64,000 nt of DNA from Acidovorax temperans (GCF_006716905.1 NZ_VFPV01000002.1:1330501-1394500); one strand, 5' to 3'; shown: positions 8,176-17,072, counted from the first letter of the stretch. Translations and numbers: made by a program. The notes: generated by a model not told the origin, from the sequence alone.

Positions 8176-10017
8176 ATGACCGACACTTTGCAAGTGCAGG
8201 GCGAATTCGCGCCTGCTGAATCCTCTTTTGCGGCTGAAACCCTGGCTGCTGCCGTGGTGGCTGATGCGGCTGCTGACGCAGTCACTGCCGATCCTAACGG
8301 CTTTATCGAACTGGGCCTGGCTCCAGAACTCGTGCAAGCGGTGGCTGACCTGGGTTACACCCAGCCCACGAGCGTGCAGCGCAAGGCCATTCCATTGGCG
8401 ATGGGCACTGGCAATGATTCCACCAGCTTCATCGATCTGATGGTGTCCAGCCAGACAGGCAGTGGCAAGACCGCCGCCTTCTTGCTGCCTGTGTTGCACA
8501 CGCTGATTCAGCAGCAAGCTGCTGCTGAAGCTGAAGAACGCGCTGCGTTTGAGCGTGCCGTCGCCGAGGCGGCAGCCCGTGGTGAGCCAGCTCCCAAGCG
8601 TGCCAAGCGCAAGGACCCCACCAATTCACGCAACTTCAAGGCTGCTACGCCTGGCGCACTGATCTTGTGCCCCACCCGTGAGCTGGCCCAGCAAGTAGCG
8701 CACGATGCGATTGACTTGGTCAAGCACTGCCGCGGCCTGCGCGTGGCCAATGTGGTGGGCGGTATGCCTTACCAATTGCAGATCGCCAAGCTGCAGAATG
8801 CAAACCTCGTGGTGGCTACGCCTGGCCGCCTGCTGGACCTGCAACGCTCGATGCAGATCAAGCTCGACAAGGTGCAATTCCTGGTAGTGGACGAAGCCGA
8901 CCGCATGCTGGATCTGGGCTTCTCTGACGACCTGGCTGAGTTGAACCAACTCACGGCCCAGCGCAAGCAGACCATGATGTTCAGCGCAACGTTTGCCCCG
9001 CGCATCCAGCAACTGGCCATGCGTGTGATGCACGATGGCGGCGCATCGGTGCAAAAGGTGACGATTGACTCTCCGCAAGAGAAGCACGCCAACATCAAGC
9101 AGATGCTGTACTGGGCAGACAACGCGCAACACAAGCGCAAGCTGCTGGACCACTGGCTGCGTGACACCTCCATCAACCAAGCCATCGTGTTTGCCAGCAC
9201 GCAGGTGGAGTGCGATGGCTTGGCCAACGACCTGCAGCAAGAAGGCTTTTCTGCTGTGGCGCTGCATGGTGCATTGAGCCAAGGTTTGCGCAACCGCCGC
9301 CTGATGGCTCTGCGCAGCGGCCAGGTGCAAATCCTGGTGGCAACCGATGTGGCGGCACGCGGTATCGACGTGCCCACCATCACCCACGTGTTCAACTTCG
9401 GCCTGCCCATGAAGGCTGAGGATTACACCCACCGTATCGGCCGTACCGGTCGTGCAGGTCGCGATGGCTTGGCTGTGACGTTCGCCGAATTCCGCGACCG
9501 CCGCAAGATTTTCGACATTGAGGGCTACAGCCGTCAGCAATTCAAGTCGGAAGTGATTCCAGGTCTGGAGCCTGCACAGCGCGCTCCCCAAACGCCTCGT
9601 GGCGATTTTGGTGGCCGTGGCCGCTCTGGCGGTTTTGAAGGTCGTGACTACGCGTCGCGTGATCGCCGTTTTGGTGGTCCAGCACGTGGCGGCAATGACC
9701 GGGGCGGTAACGATCGCGGTGGTTTCGGTGGTGGTTTCGCCGGCCGTGGCGGTCCTGCTCCCCGTGGCGGTGAGGGCTTTGCACCTCGGGAAGATCGTGG
9801 CTTTGCTCCACGCCGTGACAACGAAGGCTATGGCCGCAAGCCCGGCTTTGGCGACAACGGCCCGCGTGGCTTTGCCCCGCGTGGTGACATGGGCGCCCCC
9901 CGTGGTGCAGACCGTGGTGATTTTGCTCCCCGCAAGCCTGCGTTTGCCAAGCCTGCAGGCGGCAAGCCGTTTGCGCCCCACGATGCGCGCAAGCGTCCTG
10001 CACGCCCAGCTCGCTGA
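8176..10017 (+). CDS. DEAD-box ATP-dependent RNA helicase with RGG-rich tail
   Basis: A 613-residue protein with the full motif set in order: YTQPTSVQRKAIP (Q), SSQTGSGKT (I), PTRELAQQ (Ia), TPGRLL (Ib), DEAD (II), SAT (III), IVFAST (IV), ARGIDVP (V) and HRIGRTGRAG (VI). Between I and Ia is a ~45-residue charged, alanine-rich insertion. The last ~140 residues form a low-complexity tail of RGG, GGR and FAPR repeats, expected to bind RNA. It resembles the RhlE/DeaD group acting in ribosome assembly and mRNA decay. ATG 8176 is preferred over a TTG at 8149. A terminator follows. Confidence 0.92.
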   Translation: MTDTLQVQGEFAPAESSFAAETLAAAVVADAAADAVTADPNGFIELGLAPELVQAVADLGYTQPTSVQRKAIPLAMGTGNDSTSFIDLMVSSQTGSGKTAAFLLPVLHTLIQQQAAAEAEERAAFERAVAEAAARGEPAPKRAKRKDPTNSRNFKAATPGALILCPTRELAQQVAHDAIDLVKHCRGLRVANVVGGMPYQLQIAKLQNANLVVATPGRLLDLQRSMQIKLDKVQFLVVDEADRMLDLGFSDDLAELNQLTAQRKQTMMFSATFAPRIQQLAMRVMHDGGASVQKVTIDSPQEKHANIKQMLYWADNAQHKRKLLDHWLRDTSINQAIVFASTQVECDGLANDLQQEGFSAVALHGALSQGLRNRRLMALRSGQVQILVATDVAARGIDVPTITHVFNFGLPMKAEDYTHRIGRTGRAGRDGLAVTFAEFRDRRKIFDIEGYSRQQFKSEVIPGLEPAQRAPQTPRGDFGGRGRSGGFEGRDYASRDRRFGGPARGGNDRGGNDRGGFGGGFAGRGGPAPRGGEGFAPREDRGFAPRRDNEGYGRKPGFGDNGPRGFAPRGDMGAPRGADRGDFAPRKPAFAKPAGGKPFAPHDARKRPARPAR

Positions 10018-10060
10018 TACTCTGCCAAGTGCCTGACCCTTTGGTGGGTACATCGCATGA

Positions 10061-10088
10061 AAGCCGCCTCTGATGAGGCGGTTTTTTT
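10061..10088 (+). terminator. rho-independent terminator after the helicase gene
   Basis: CCGCCTC (10064-10070) pairs with GAGGCGG (10075-10081) around a TGAT loop, followed by TTTTTTT. Confidence 0.9.
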
Positions 10089-10173
10089 ATGCCTGATCGC
10101 TTGGCGAGAGAGTCACCGACATTGGATGGAGGCGTGGCCCAGGCTCGCATAAGGGGCGACGAAAGGATTCAAC

Positions 10174-11634
10174 GTGCAGCCCTATGTTTCTTCTGGTGCA
10201 GATTTTGAGCACATGTTCAACCTGGCGCCTTTATCGCTATGGCTGGAGGACTACAGTGCCTTGAAGGCTTTGTTCCAGCGCTGGCGAGAAGAGGGGGTCG
10301 ATGACCTGGAAGCCTATCTGCGTGCCGATCCCTCTTTGTTGGCGCAGTCCAGTGCGGCTTTGCGTGTGCTTCAGGTCAATCAACGCACCCTGGATTTGTT
10401 TGCTGCGCCTGATCAGGTCACTTTGGTCGCACAGCTGGGGCAGATTTTCCGAGATGACATGCACCACTCCTTGGTGCGTGAGTTGGTTCAGCTCTGGGAG
10501 GGGCGGCTGGAATATTCCAATGAGAGCGTGAACTACGCCTTGGATGGGCGGCGCCTGGATGTACGGGTGAATGTGCGGGTGTTACCCGGTCATGAGGAGG
10601 ACTGGAGCCGGGTGCTTGTTTCACTGGAAGACATCACGCGGCAAATGCAGGATGCCCTCCAGCTGCGACGTAGCGAGCAATATGCCCGCGGCTTGTTTGA
10701 ATACTCCCCCGTGTCGTTGTGGGTTGAGGACTTCAGCGCCATCAAGATGCTGCTCGATGGCGTGCGTGCGCAGGGAATCGCTGATTTCAAAACCTTTCTC
10801 AAAGTACACCCAGAATTCGTTTCTCGGTGCATGCTAGAGATCCGTGTGATCGACGTGAACCAGCAGACGCTGGAAATGTTCGGAGCCCGGTCCAAAGACC
10901 GCTTGCTCAACAACCTGAGTCAGGTGTTTCGGGGTGAAATGGCGGAGTCGTTTGCCGAGCAGTTGCAGGATTTGTGGGAAGGCAAGACCGTGCAGCAGCG
11001 TGAGGTCACCAATTACTCGCTGCCTGGGGATGCGGTGCACATCCACATGCAGTTCTCTGTGCTGGGTGGTCATCAGGACGATTGGAGCCTGGTGCTGCTC
11101 TCGCTGGTAGATATCACGGCTCGCAAGAAGGCTGAGGCCTATCTGGAGTACCTGGGCAAGCACGATGTGCTGACCCAGCTTCGCAACCGGGCGTTTTATG
11201 CAGAAGAACTTAATCGCCTTACGCGCAAGGGGCCGTGGCCATTTGCGGTGATTGCCATCGACCTCAACGGCCTCAAGGCCATCAATGATGAGCAGGGCCA
11301 CGCCGCAGGTGACGCCATGCTGCGCCGCGCTGGCGAAGTGCTGGCCAAGGCGGTTGATGCACCAGCTTGTGCGGCCCGGGTAGGTGGCGATGAATTTGCG
11401 GTGTTGCTGCCGGGGGCAGACGAGCGAGGCGCCGCAGCCATACGTGACCGCATTCAATCACTGGTGGAGTTGAACAACCAGTTCTATTCAGGGCAGCCGC
11501 TGGGATTGGCCATGGGGATCGCGTGCTGTCAGTCGGGCGAGGCAGTGGAGTCTGCCTTGCACAAGGCCGACCAGGCCATGTACGAGGAAAAGAAGCGTTA
11601 CTACCACCAGCAGGGCCTGGAGCGCAGACGCTGA
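10174..11634 (+). CDS. diguanylate cyclase with two tandem PAS-like sensor domains
   Basis: A 486-residue protein with a GTG start preceded by AAAGGA. Residues ~1-152 and ~170-315 are two copies of one unit: each has SLWLED or SLWVEDFSAI, a VNQ(R/Q)TL(D/E) segment, QLW/DLWEG, then EEDWSRVLVSLEDIT or DDWSLVLLSLVDIT. They look like PAS domains. The C-terminal GGDEF domain has an intact active site (VGGDEFAVLLP) that makes c-di-GMP from GTP. No RxxD inhibitory site lies at the usual position before GGDEF, so product inhibition is doubtful. No membrane segments, so it is cytosolic. Confidence 0.9.
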   Translation: MQPYVSSGADFEHMFNLAPLSLWLEDYSALKALFQRWREEGVDDLEAYLRADPSLLAQSSAALRVLQVNQRTLDLFAAPDQVTLVAQLGQIFRDDMHHSLVRELVQLWEGRLEYSNESVNYALDGRRLDVRVNVRVLPGHEEDWSRVLVSLEDITRQMQDALQLRRSEQYARGLFEYSPVSLWVEDFSAIKMLLDGVRAQGIADFKTFLKVHPEFVSRCMLEIRVIDVNQQTLEMFGARSKDRLLNNLSQVFRGEMAESFAEQLQDLWEGKTVQQREVTNYSLPGDAVHIHMQFSVLGGHQDDWSLVLLSLVDITARKKAEAYLEYLGKHDVLTQLRNRAFYAEELNRLTRKGPWPFAVIAIDLNGLKAINDEQGHAAGDAMLRRAGEVLAKAVDAPACAARVGGDEFAVLLPGADERGAAAIRDRIQSLVELNNQFYSGQPLGLAMGIACCQSGEAVESALHKADQAMYEEKKRYYHQQGLERRR

Positions 11635-11675
11635 CCGCTTCTGCTCACTTCTTCATGAAGGGGTGAAGGTGGGGC

Positions 11676-12917
11676 TCAGCCGCCGGGTGTAACGCCCGCG
11701 TGGCTGCCAATTTCAGGCCAGCGGTGGTGCAGGTACATCCATGATGTCAGCCCAATGCACATCATCAGCAAAGACGCTGTGGCCAGCCCAAGGGCAGAGT
11801 GCATGACCAGGGGGGAAATCACGCCAGCCACCACCCCATTCGCGGTAGACCCCACGAAAGCCTGCAGCGACGATGCCATCCCTCGGCGTTCGGGCACCAG
11901 GTCCAGCACCAGCAACGTGACCACGGGCACCATGAGCGCCCAGCCGAAGGAAAAAATGGCGATGGGCAGTAGCGCCCAGGCTGGATGAGGCTCCAGGACG
12001 GTGTTCAGCGCCACATTGGCGATGCCCACCACGAACATGATCACGAACCCATGGCGGATTTGCCGTTTGGGTGCGATGCGCCCTGCGAGGCGTCCGCTCA
12101 GCCAGGCGCCCCCCATGATTCCAGAAATCGTCAGAACGAAGAACCAGAAAAATTGGGTGGGTTCGAGTTTCAGATGTTCGCCCAAAAATGCTGGGGCAGA
12201 CAGCACATACAGGAACATACCGTTGAACGGTACCCCACTGGCCAGTGCCAGCAAGAGGAACTTGGGGCTGGAGCCCAGCGCCCAATACCCGCGCATCAAG
12301 TGCCGCACGTTGAGGGGCTGGCGGTGGCTTGGGTGCAGGGTTTCGGGCAGCAGCCGGAAATTGGTGATCCACAGAATGGCCCCCACCAGTGCCAGAAACC
12401 AGAAAATACTGTGCCAGCCGGTGTGCACAAAAAGCCACCCGCCTACGATGGGTGCCACGGCAGGTGCCACCCCGAAGTAGATGGTGACCTGGCTCATCAC
12501 CTGCTGGGCTTGCGCTGGCGGGAACATGTCGCGGATCACAGCGCGTGACACCACAATGCCTGCCCCGGTGGACAGCCCTTGTACCGCGCGGAAGAACACC
12601 AGCTGTCCGATGCTTTGCGAGAGGGCGCAGCCTGCAGAGGCGATGGTGAACAGCGCAATGCCCCACAACACCACCGGCCGGCGGCCAAAGCTGTCTGCCA
12701 GGGCGCCGTGAAACAGGTTCATGAAAGCGAACCCGAAAAGGTAGGCCGACAGCGTTTGCTGCATCTCAATGGGCGTGGCGCCCAGGGCCGTGGCAATGCC
12801 GGCAAAGGCTGGCAGATAGGTATCAATCGAAAACGGCCCCAGCATGCCCAGAACGGCGAGCAGAGCCGCTAAGGCCCATTTGGGGCCGGTCCAGAGCATA
12901 TTGGCTTGTGGATTCAT
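11676..12917 (-). CDS. Bcr/CflA family multidrug efflux MFS transporter
   Basis: A 413-residue protein with about 12 hydrophobic segments. MLGPFSIDTYLPAF near the N-terminus and ADSFGRRPVVLWG (MFS motif A) are typical of the Bcr/CflA drug:proton antiporters of the inner membrane (bicyclomycin, chloramphenicol and similar). It is convergent with the diguanylate cyclase gene and separated from it by ~40 bases. Confidence 0.9.
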   Translation of the reverse strand: MNPQANMLWTGPKWALAALLAVLGMLGPFSIDTYLPAFAGIATALGATPIEMQQTLSAYLFGFAFMNLFHGALADSFGRRPVVLWGIALFTIASAGCALSQSIGQLVFFRAVQGLSTGAGIVVSRAVIRDMFPPAQAQQVMSQVTIYFGVAPAVAPIVGGWLFVHTGWHSIFWFLALVGAILWITNFRLLPETLHPSHRQPLNVRHLMRGYWALGSSPKFLLLALASGVPFNGMFLYVLSAPAFLGEHLKLEPTQFFWFFVLTISGIMGGAWLSGRLAGRIAPKRQIRHGFVIMFVVGIANVALNTVLEPHPAWALLPIAIFSFGWALMVPVVTLLVLDLVPERRGMASSLQAFVGSTANGVVAGVISPLVMHSALGLATASLLMMCIGLTSWMYLHHRWPEIGSHAGVTPGG

Positions 12918-12982
12918 TGCCGTGATCAGATCAGGAAGAGAAACGCCGCGCGTTAGAAATTGATACAGAGGCGCTGAAATGC

Positions 12983-13017
12983 AAAAAGCCGAAACTACGA
13001 TGTAGCTTCGGCTTTTT
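12983..13017 (-). terminator. terminator of tRNA-Lys
   Basis: AAAAAGCCGAA (12983-12993) is complementary to TTCGGCTTTTT (13007-13017). Read on the minus strand it is a hairpin ending in a T-run just downstream of the tRNA. Confidence 0.8.
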
Positions 13018-13022
13018 TTGTT

Positions 13023-13098
13023 TGGTGGGTCCTGAGTGACTCGAACACTCGACCTACGGATTAAGAGTCCGCTGCTCTACCAACTGAGCTAAGAACCC
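13023..13098 (-). tRNA. tRNA-Lys (anticodon CUU)
   Basis: The minus strand folds as a 76-base cloverleaf. The acceptor arm GGGTTCT pairs with AGGACCC (one G-U), and the CCA end is encoded. The D-arm is AGCTCAGTTGGTAGAGC, the anticodon loop CTCTTAA gives CUU, and the T-arm has GTTCGAGTC. It is a single tRNA gene with its own terminator. Confidence 0.97.
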
Positions 13099-13136
13099 AA
13101 ACTTTTTAAGTTGTCTGCATCGCTGCAGAGACTCGT

Positions 13137-13166
13137 ATTATGCACGATTTTTTGCGTTGTCCGCAA
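13137..13166 (-). promoter_or_regulatory. promoter of tRNA-Lys
   Basis: On the minus strand, TTGCGG (complement of 13161-13166) and CATAAT (complement of 13137-13142) are 18 bases apart, placing the start ~30 bases before the tRNA. Confidence 0.45.
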
Positions 13167-13180
13167 GTCGTGCAAAAAAT

Positions 13181-14065
13181 TTATTGCATTGCGTTGCGAC
13201 TGGCCAGCTCCACAAACAGTCCGCTGTGGTCCAGTTCGCCCAGGCCGTGTTCCACGCCTTCGGCGTACAGGGCTTCAAACAAGCTCGTGACCGGTGCGTC
13301 AAAACCTATTTCCTTGGCAGTGCCCAGCGCATTGCGCATGTCCTTGAGTTGAACGCCCATGCGTGCCTTGGGCGCAAAGTCGCGGTCCACCATGCGCTGG
13401 CCGTGCAATTGAAGGATGCGGCTGTCGGCAAACCCGCCTTGGATGGCCTCGCGCACCCTGGCCATGTCGGCGCCGCCTTTGGCGGCAAACAGCAAGGCTT
13501 CTGCCACGGCACCGATGGTGATGCCCACAATCATCTGGTTGGCCAGTTTGGCGAGCTGCCCGCTGCCGTGCGGCCCCACGTGGGTGGCGCGCCCCAGTGC
13601 GGCGAACACCGGTTGCGCGCGAGCGAAGTCTTCTGCCCGGCCCCCGGCCATGATGGCGAGGGTGCCGTTCTCGGCCCCTACCGTGCCGCCAGACACTGGA
13701 GCATCCAGGTGCGCCAGGCCCATTTCACCAAGCCGTGCGGCGTGGTCGCGTGCCTCGCGCGGCTGAATCGACGCCATGTCGATGAACAGGGTGCCGGGGC
13801 GCATGGCTTGTGCGGCGCCCGCATGGAACAGCACATGCTCTACCGCTGGACCGTTTTCCAGCAGGCTCACCACGATGTCAGCTTGTCGCACCGCCTCTGC
13901 GACGGTGGCATGCACAGCAATGCCCAACGCTGCCAGCGGATCGGCTTTGGATTGGGTGCGGTTCCAGGCGTGCACGGTATGCCCGGCCTGATGCAGGCGG
14001 CGTGCCATGGGACTTCCCATCATGCCGATGCCCAGAACGGCGATACGAAGCGAAGGAGTGGTCAT
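13181..14065 (-). CDS. NAD(P)-dependent oxidoreductase, 3-hydroxyisobutyrate dehydrogenase family
   Basis: A 294-residue protein. The Rossmann start is IAVLGIGMMGSPMARRLHQA, followed by DAPVSGGTVGAENGTLAIM (substrate loop) and KLANQMIVG with the catalytic lysine. This family oxidises beta-hydroxyacids or reduces tartronate semialdehyde (MmsB/GarR/GlxR). ATG 14065 is used; a much longer frame upstream overlaps the divergent hydrolase gene and is not credible. With no pathway neighbours the substrate is open. Confidence 0.88.
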   Translation of the reverse strand: MTTPSLRIAVLGIGMMGSPMARRLHQAGHTVHAWNRTQSKADPLAALGIAVHATVAEAVRQADIVVSLLENGPAVEHVLFHAGAAQAMRPGTLFIDMASIQPREARDHAARLGEMGLAHLDAPVSGGTVGAENGTLAIMAGGRAEDFARAQPVFAALGRATHVGPHGSGQLAKLANQMIVGITIGAVAEALLFAAKGGADMARVREAIQGGFADSRILQLHGQRMVDRDFAPKARMGVQLKDMRNALGTAKEIGFDAPVTSLFEALYAEGVEHGLGELDHSGLFVELASRNAMQ

Positions 14066-14200
14066 GCTTGGTTTGGATGCGTGAGATGTTTGAACTGCGT
14101 CCTGAATGATGGGCCGATTTGGAACGAGCAGCCTGTCACGTAGCTTGCAGCATGGAGTGGTTTGGCGGGATGATGTGGCGCTTCTGAGGAGATAAGAACG

Positions 14201-15082
14201 ATGTCGATTCCCTTGCACGACCCAGCCTGGCTGGAGCGCATGTACAACAACCGCGCGCTGGTTCCTGATTACATGGATTACCTGCAGCGCTGGGCCCAGG
14301 ACTCCGCGCAGGTGCGCGCCAACTGCCCTTGTGCGCTGGACTTGGTCTACGGCCCTGAGGCTGGCGAGACCCTGGATGTCTTCCCCGCGACACGCCCTGG
14401 CGCAGCGCTGGCGCCCGTGCTGGTTTTCATCCACGGCGGTTACTGGCGCTCGCTCGACAAGTCCGACCATTCCTTTGTGGCGCCTCCTTTCACCTTGGCG
14501 GGGTACTGCGTGGTGGTCGTCAACTATGCGCTGTGCCCAGGCACCCCTGAACACCCGGTCACCGTGTCCCACATTGGCCGCCAAATGGAGGCCGCACTGG
14601 CCTGGGTGTGGCGCCACATCGGGCAGCATGGTGGAGACCGCCGCCGCATCACCGTAGCCGGTCATTCCGCTGGTGGGCAACTGGCCGCCTGGCTGCTGAC
14701 CAGCGTGTGGCCGCTGGTGGCTTCTGATTTGCCCGATGGGCTAGTGCGCAGTGCGCTGTCCATTTCGGGCCTGCATGATCTGGAGCCCGTCATGCACGCT
14801 CCATTCCTGCAGCAATCCTTGCACCTGACCGAGCAGCATGTGCAGGACGCCAGCCCGGCACGCCTGCAGGCTCCCGCCCAGGGGCTGCTGTACAGCGTGG
14901 CAGGGGCCGATGAGAGTGAGGAGTTTGCGCGCCAGGCGCGGCTGATTCAGGACGCCTGGGGCACCCACGTCGTGCCGCGTTGCCAGATCCTGCCGGGCTT
15001 GAACCATTTCAGCATTCTGGATGCCCTGACCAAACCGGGCCATGACCTGCACCATATGGCGCTGAATTTGCTGCGCGCCTGA
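14201..15082 (+). CDS. alpha/beta hydrolase, kynurenine formamidase/esterase-like
   Basis: A 293-residue protein. FIHGGYWRSLDKSDHSF holds the oxyanion HGGYW motif, and AGHSAGGQLAAWL holds the nucleophilic serine elbow. The family acid and a final histidine in GLNHFSILDAL complete the triad. HGGYW with GHSAGG is shared by KynB-like formamidases and hormone-sensitive-lipase-type esterases. It is divergent from the dehydrogenase gene. No tryptophan pathway genes are nearby, so formamidase is only one option. Confidence 0.82.
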   Translation: MSIPLHDPAWLERMYNNRALVPDYMDYLQRWAQDSAQVRANCPCALDLVYGPEAGETLDVFPATRPGAALAPVLVFIHGGYWRSLDKSDHSFVAPPFTLAGYCVVVVNYALCPGTPEHPVTVSHIGRQMEAALAWVWRHIGQHGGDRRRITVAGHSAGGQLAAWLLTSVWPLVASDLPDGLVRSALSISGLHDLEPVMHAPFLQQSLHLTEQHVQDASPARLQAPAQGLLYSVAGADESEEFARQARLIQDAWGTHVVPRCQILPGLNHFSILDALTKPGHDLHHMALNLLRA

Positions 15083-15106
15083 AAAGAGCCCGCAGTGTTG
15101 GCGGCA

Positions 15107-15130
15107 GTGCGGTGCTGGCTAGCACCGCAC
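15107..15130. terminator. hairpin between convergent genes
   Basis: GTGCGGTGCT (15107-15116) pairs perfectly with AGCACCGCAC (15121-15130) around GGCT. It has no T-run, so termination is only likely from its position between convergent genes. Confidence 0.45.
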
Positions 15131-15137
15131 GCCGGGC

Positions 15138-16115
15138 TTACATCAGCAGGTGTTCGCCTGCGTTGTCTCCGCCCAGGATGACGTAGTTCACCTTGCGGAT
15201 ATCCATCAGCTTGGTACCCCCGGCGTAGCTGATGGAGCTTTGCACGTCCTGCTCCATTTCGATCAGCGTGTTGGCCAGCTTGCCCTTGATGGGCTCCAGG
15301 ATGCGCTTGCCTTCCACGTGCTTGTATTCGCCCTTGTTGAAGTCCGAGGCCGAGCCGTAGTATTCCTTGAACAGCTCGCCGTCCACCTCCACTGTCTTGC
15401 CTGGGGATTCTTCATGCCCAGCAAACAAGGAGCCGATCATCACCATGGTGGCGCCAAAGCGCACGCTCTTGGCAATGTCGCCATGGCTGCGGATGCCGCC
15501 ATCGGCAATGATGGGTTTGGTGGCCACACGGGCGCACCACTTGAGCGCGCTGAGCTGCCAGCCGCCGGTGCCAAAACCTGTCTTCAGCTTGGTGATGCAC
15601 ACCTTGCCGGGGCCCACGCCCACCTTGGTCGCATCGGCGCCCCAGTTTTCCAGGTCAATCACTGCCTCGGGCGTGGCCACGTTGCCGGCAATCACGAAGG
15701 ATTGCGGCAGCTTTTGCTTGAGGTAGCCAATCATGTTCTTCACGCTGTCGGCATGGCCGTGGGCGATGTCGATGGTGATGTATTCGGGCACCAGGCCTTG
15801 GGCCACGAGCTGGTCCACCGTGTCGTAGTCGGGTTGTTTCACCCCCAGGGAGATCGACGCGTAGCAGCCCTTGGCGTGCATGTCTTTCACAAACTGCAGG
15901 TTGTCCAGATCAAAACGGTGCATCACGTAGAAGTAGCCGTTTTTCGCCATCCACTCGCAGATCCGCTCATCCACCACCGTCTTCATGTTGGCGGGCACGA
16001 CCGGCAGGCGAAAACGCCGTCCGCCCAGCTCCACGCCGGCATCGCATTCCGATCGGCTTTCCACACGGCACTTGCGTGGCAGCAGCAGGATGTTGTCGTA
16101 GTCGAAGATTTCCAT
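15138..16115 (-). CDS. guaC: GMP reductase
   Basis: A 325-residue IMPDH/GMPR-family barrel without CBS domains, starting at the ATG at 16115 ([16 protein letters not shown]). [20 protein letters not shown] has the catalytic Cys loop, and [20 protein letters not shown] binds phosphate. The lack of CBS domains and the [12 protein letters not shown] segment separate it from IMP dehydrogenase. It deaminates GMP reductively to IMP with NADPH. A longer frame upstream is less likely because it lacks family sequence. The leader shows no recognisable purine riboswitch. Confidence 0.93.
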   Translation of the reverse strand: MEIFDYDNILLLPRKCRVESRSECDAGVELGGRRFRLPVVPANMKTVVDERICEWMAKNGYFYVMHRFDLDNLQFVKDMHAKGCYASISLGVKQPDYDTVDQLVAQGLVPEYITIDIAHGHADSVKNMIGYLKQKLPQSFVIAGNVATPEAVIDLENWGADATKVGVGPGKVCITKLKTGFGTGGWQLSALKWCARVATKPIIADGGIRSHGDIAKSVRFGATMVMIGSLFAGHEESPGKTVEVDGELFKEYYGSASDFNKGEYKHVEGKRILEPIKGKLANTLIEMEQDVQSSISYAGGTKLMDIRKVNYVILGGDNAGEHLLM

Positions 16116-16239
16116 GAGATTCCAAGCTCCTTTGAAAAGGCACTGCCGAACCATTTCGGCAGCGTGGGGCGCTTGGCTTGGGTCCGGCTTTGTGGGTACG
16201 GGCGTAGGAGCCAATACCGAACCCTGGTTGCACAGGCAC

Positions 16240-16273
16240 AAAAAAACCGGGCGTCAAGAAACTTGGGCCCGGT
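16240..16273 (-). terminator. terminator downstream of the 16330-17043 gene
   Basis: On the minus strand ACCGGGC pairs with GCCCGGT, with an inner CAAG/CTTG pair, followed by a run of seven T (the A-run at 16240-16246). It ends the transcript of the secreted unknown before guaC. Confidence 0.75.
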
Positions 16274-16329
16274 GCTTGATTCTAGGCGCATGGCGCAGCG
16301 CCGTCATAACGCCATCCGTATGACCTGTA

Positions 16330-17043
16330 TTACCTGCATGCAGATTGGGCGGCCGCCAACACCTCGCCCTGGGTGTTCTGCACCCAGCCCACCATGTGCA
16401 GGTGCTGGGCCTTGGCACCCTCGGGGATGCGCATGGGGCGGTTCTCCATCCAGGCGAAACGGGTTCTTGTTTGCTCTGCTTTTGATAGCTGGTGGCGCTT
16501 ATCCCATGTGCCTTGGAGCATGTTTCTTACCAAATTCCGCTCCACAGGGGTGCCTTCCGTGCCCGCAGGCACGGACTCCACCAGCAGCAAGTGGTATTGC
16601 CAGGTATCGGCTGGGCTGGCTTGGTGCGGCTTGAAGGCGATGCCGGTACCCAGGTAGTCATTGAGCGGCAGGCCGTGGGCTACGCGCACGCGGTGGGCGG
16701 GAGCTCCTTCCACCGCAAGCACCGCGACATCGGTGGTGCCAGGCGCAGCACGGCCCAGCGCTTGCAGCCGCAGCAGGGCGTCGTTGGTGGCGGCTGCGGC
16801 CAAGGGGGCTTCATCCCCCAGGGCTGTGGGCACGATCCAGTCCAGCACCAGCGCCGATGGCCCCGGCGCAGGCGTGGCCGGGTCGGCCCAGCACGCTTCG
16901 CAATCGGCACTGATGAAGCGCTCGAACACCGCGGTGGGGCGGGGCACGCCATCGCTGCTGCAACTGGCCTGCGCCGCCACAGGGGGCACATAACAGGTTG
17001 CCAGGGCGACGGCAGCAAGGGCAAGGGGTTGAATGCGGACCAT
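16330..17043 (-). CDS. putative secreted protein of unknown function with a CxxC motif
   Basis: A 237-residue protein. The N-terminus MVRIQPLALAAVALATCYVP with a VAAQA end is a signal peptide, so it is probably periplasmic. The mature protein opens with FERFISADCEACW, a CxxC resembling the thiol segment of DUF1223-type thioredoxin-like proteins, but the match is too short to assign. Residues ~173-188 are encoded by a copy of the window's palindromic repeat. It starts 30 bases from the divergent uvrD start. Confidence 0.6.
   Translation of the reverse strand: MVRIQPLALAAVALATCYVPPVAAQASCSSDGVPRPTAVFERFISADCEACWADPATPAPGPSALVLDWIVPTALGDEAPLAAAATNDALLRLQALGRAAPGTTDVAVLAVEGAPAHRVRVAHGLPLNDYLGTGIAFKPHQASPADTWQYHLLLVESVPAGTEGTPVERNLVRNMLQGTWDKRHQLSKAEQTRTRFAWMENRPMRIPEGAKAQHLHMVGWVQNTQGEVLAAAQSACR
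16481..16525. repeat. palindromic element copy 2, inside the secreted unknown gene
   Basis: The left half TTTGATAGCTGGTGGCGCTT is identical to the fdsA copy over most of its length. The right half is degenerate (CCTTGGAGCATGTTT). It is read through on the minus strand as GTWDKRHQLSK in the third possible frame. Confidence 0.65.
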
Positions 17044-17060
17044 GGTGGGGGTGGCCTTTC

Positions 17061-17066
17061 TACAAT
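17061..17066 (+). promoter_or_regulatory. -10-like hexamer placed for a leaderless transcript (uvrD)
   Basis: TACAAT lies six bases before the ATG at 17073. There is no Shine-Dalgarno and no clear -35. The whole divergent gap is only 29 bases. Confidence 0.4.
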
Positions 17067-17072
17067 GGCTGC

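Noticed and set aside
9600-10000. Repeated units that might suggest a CRISPR array or tandem repeat
   Set aside because: They are codon-level repeats of the helicase RGG/FAPR tail, irregular in spacing, with no spacers.
12983-13017. Another copy of the palindromic element family
   Set aside because: The AAAAAGCCGAA/TTCGGCTTTTT stem lacks the GCGCTT core and flanks; it is an ordinary terminator.
16116-16239. Possible purine riboswitch in the guaC leader
   Set aside because: No three-way junction or conserved core (TATA...TTTC pattern) could be found; only a short CCGAA..TTCGG-type hairpin is visible.
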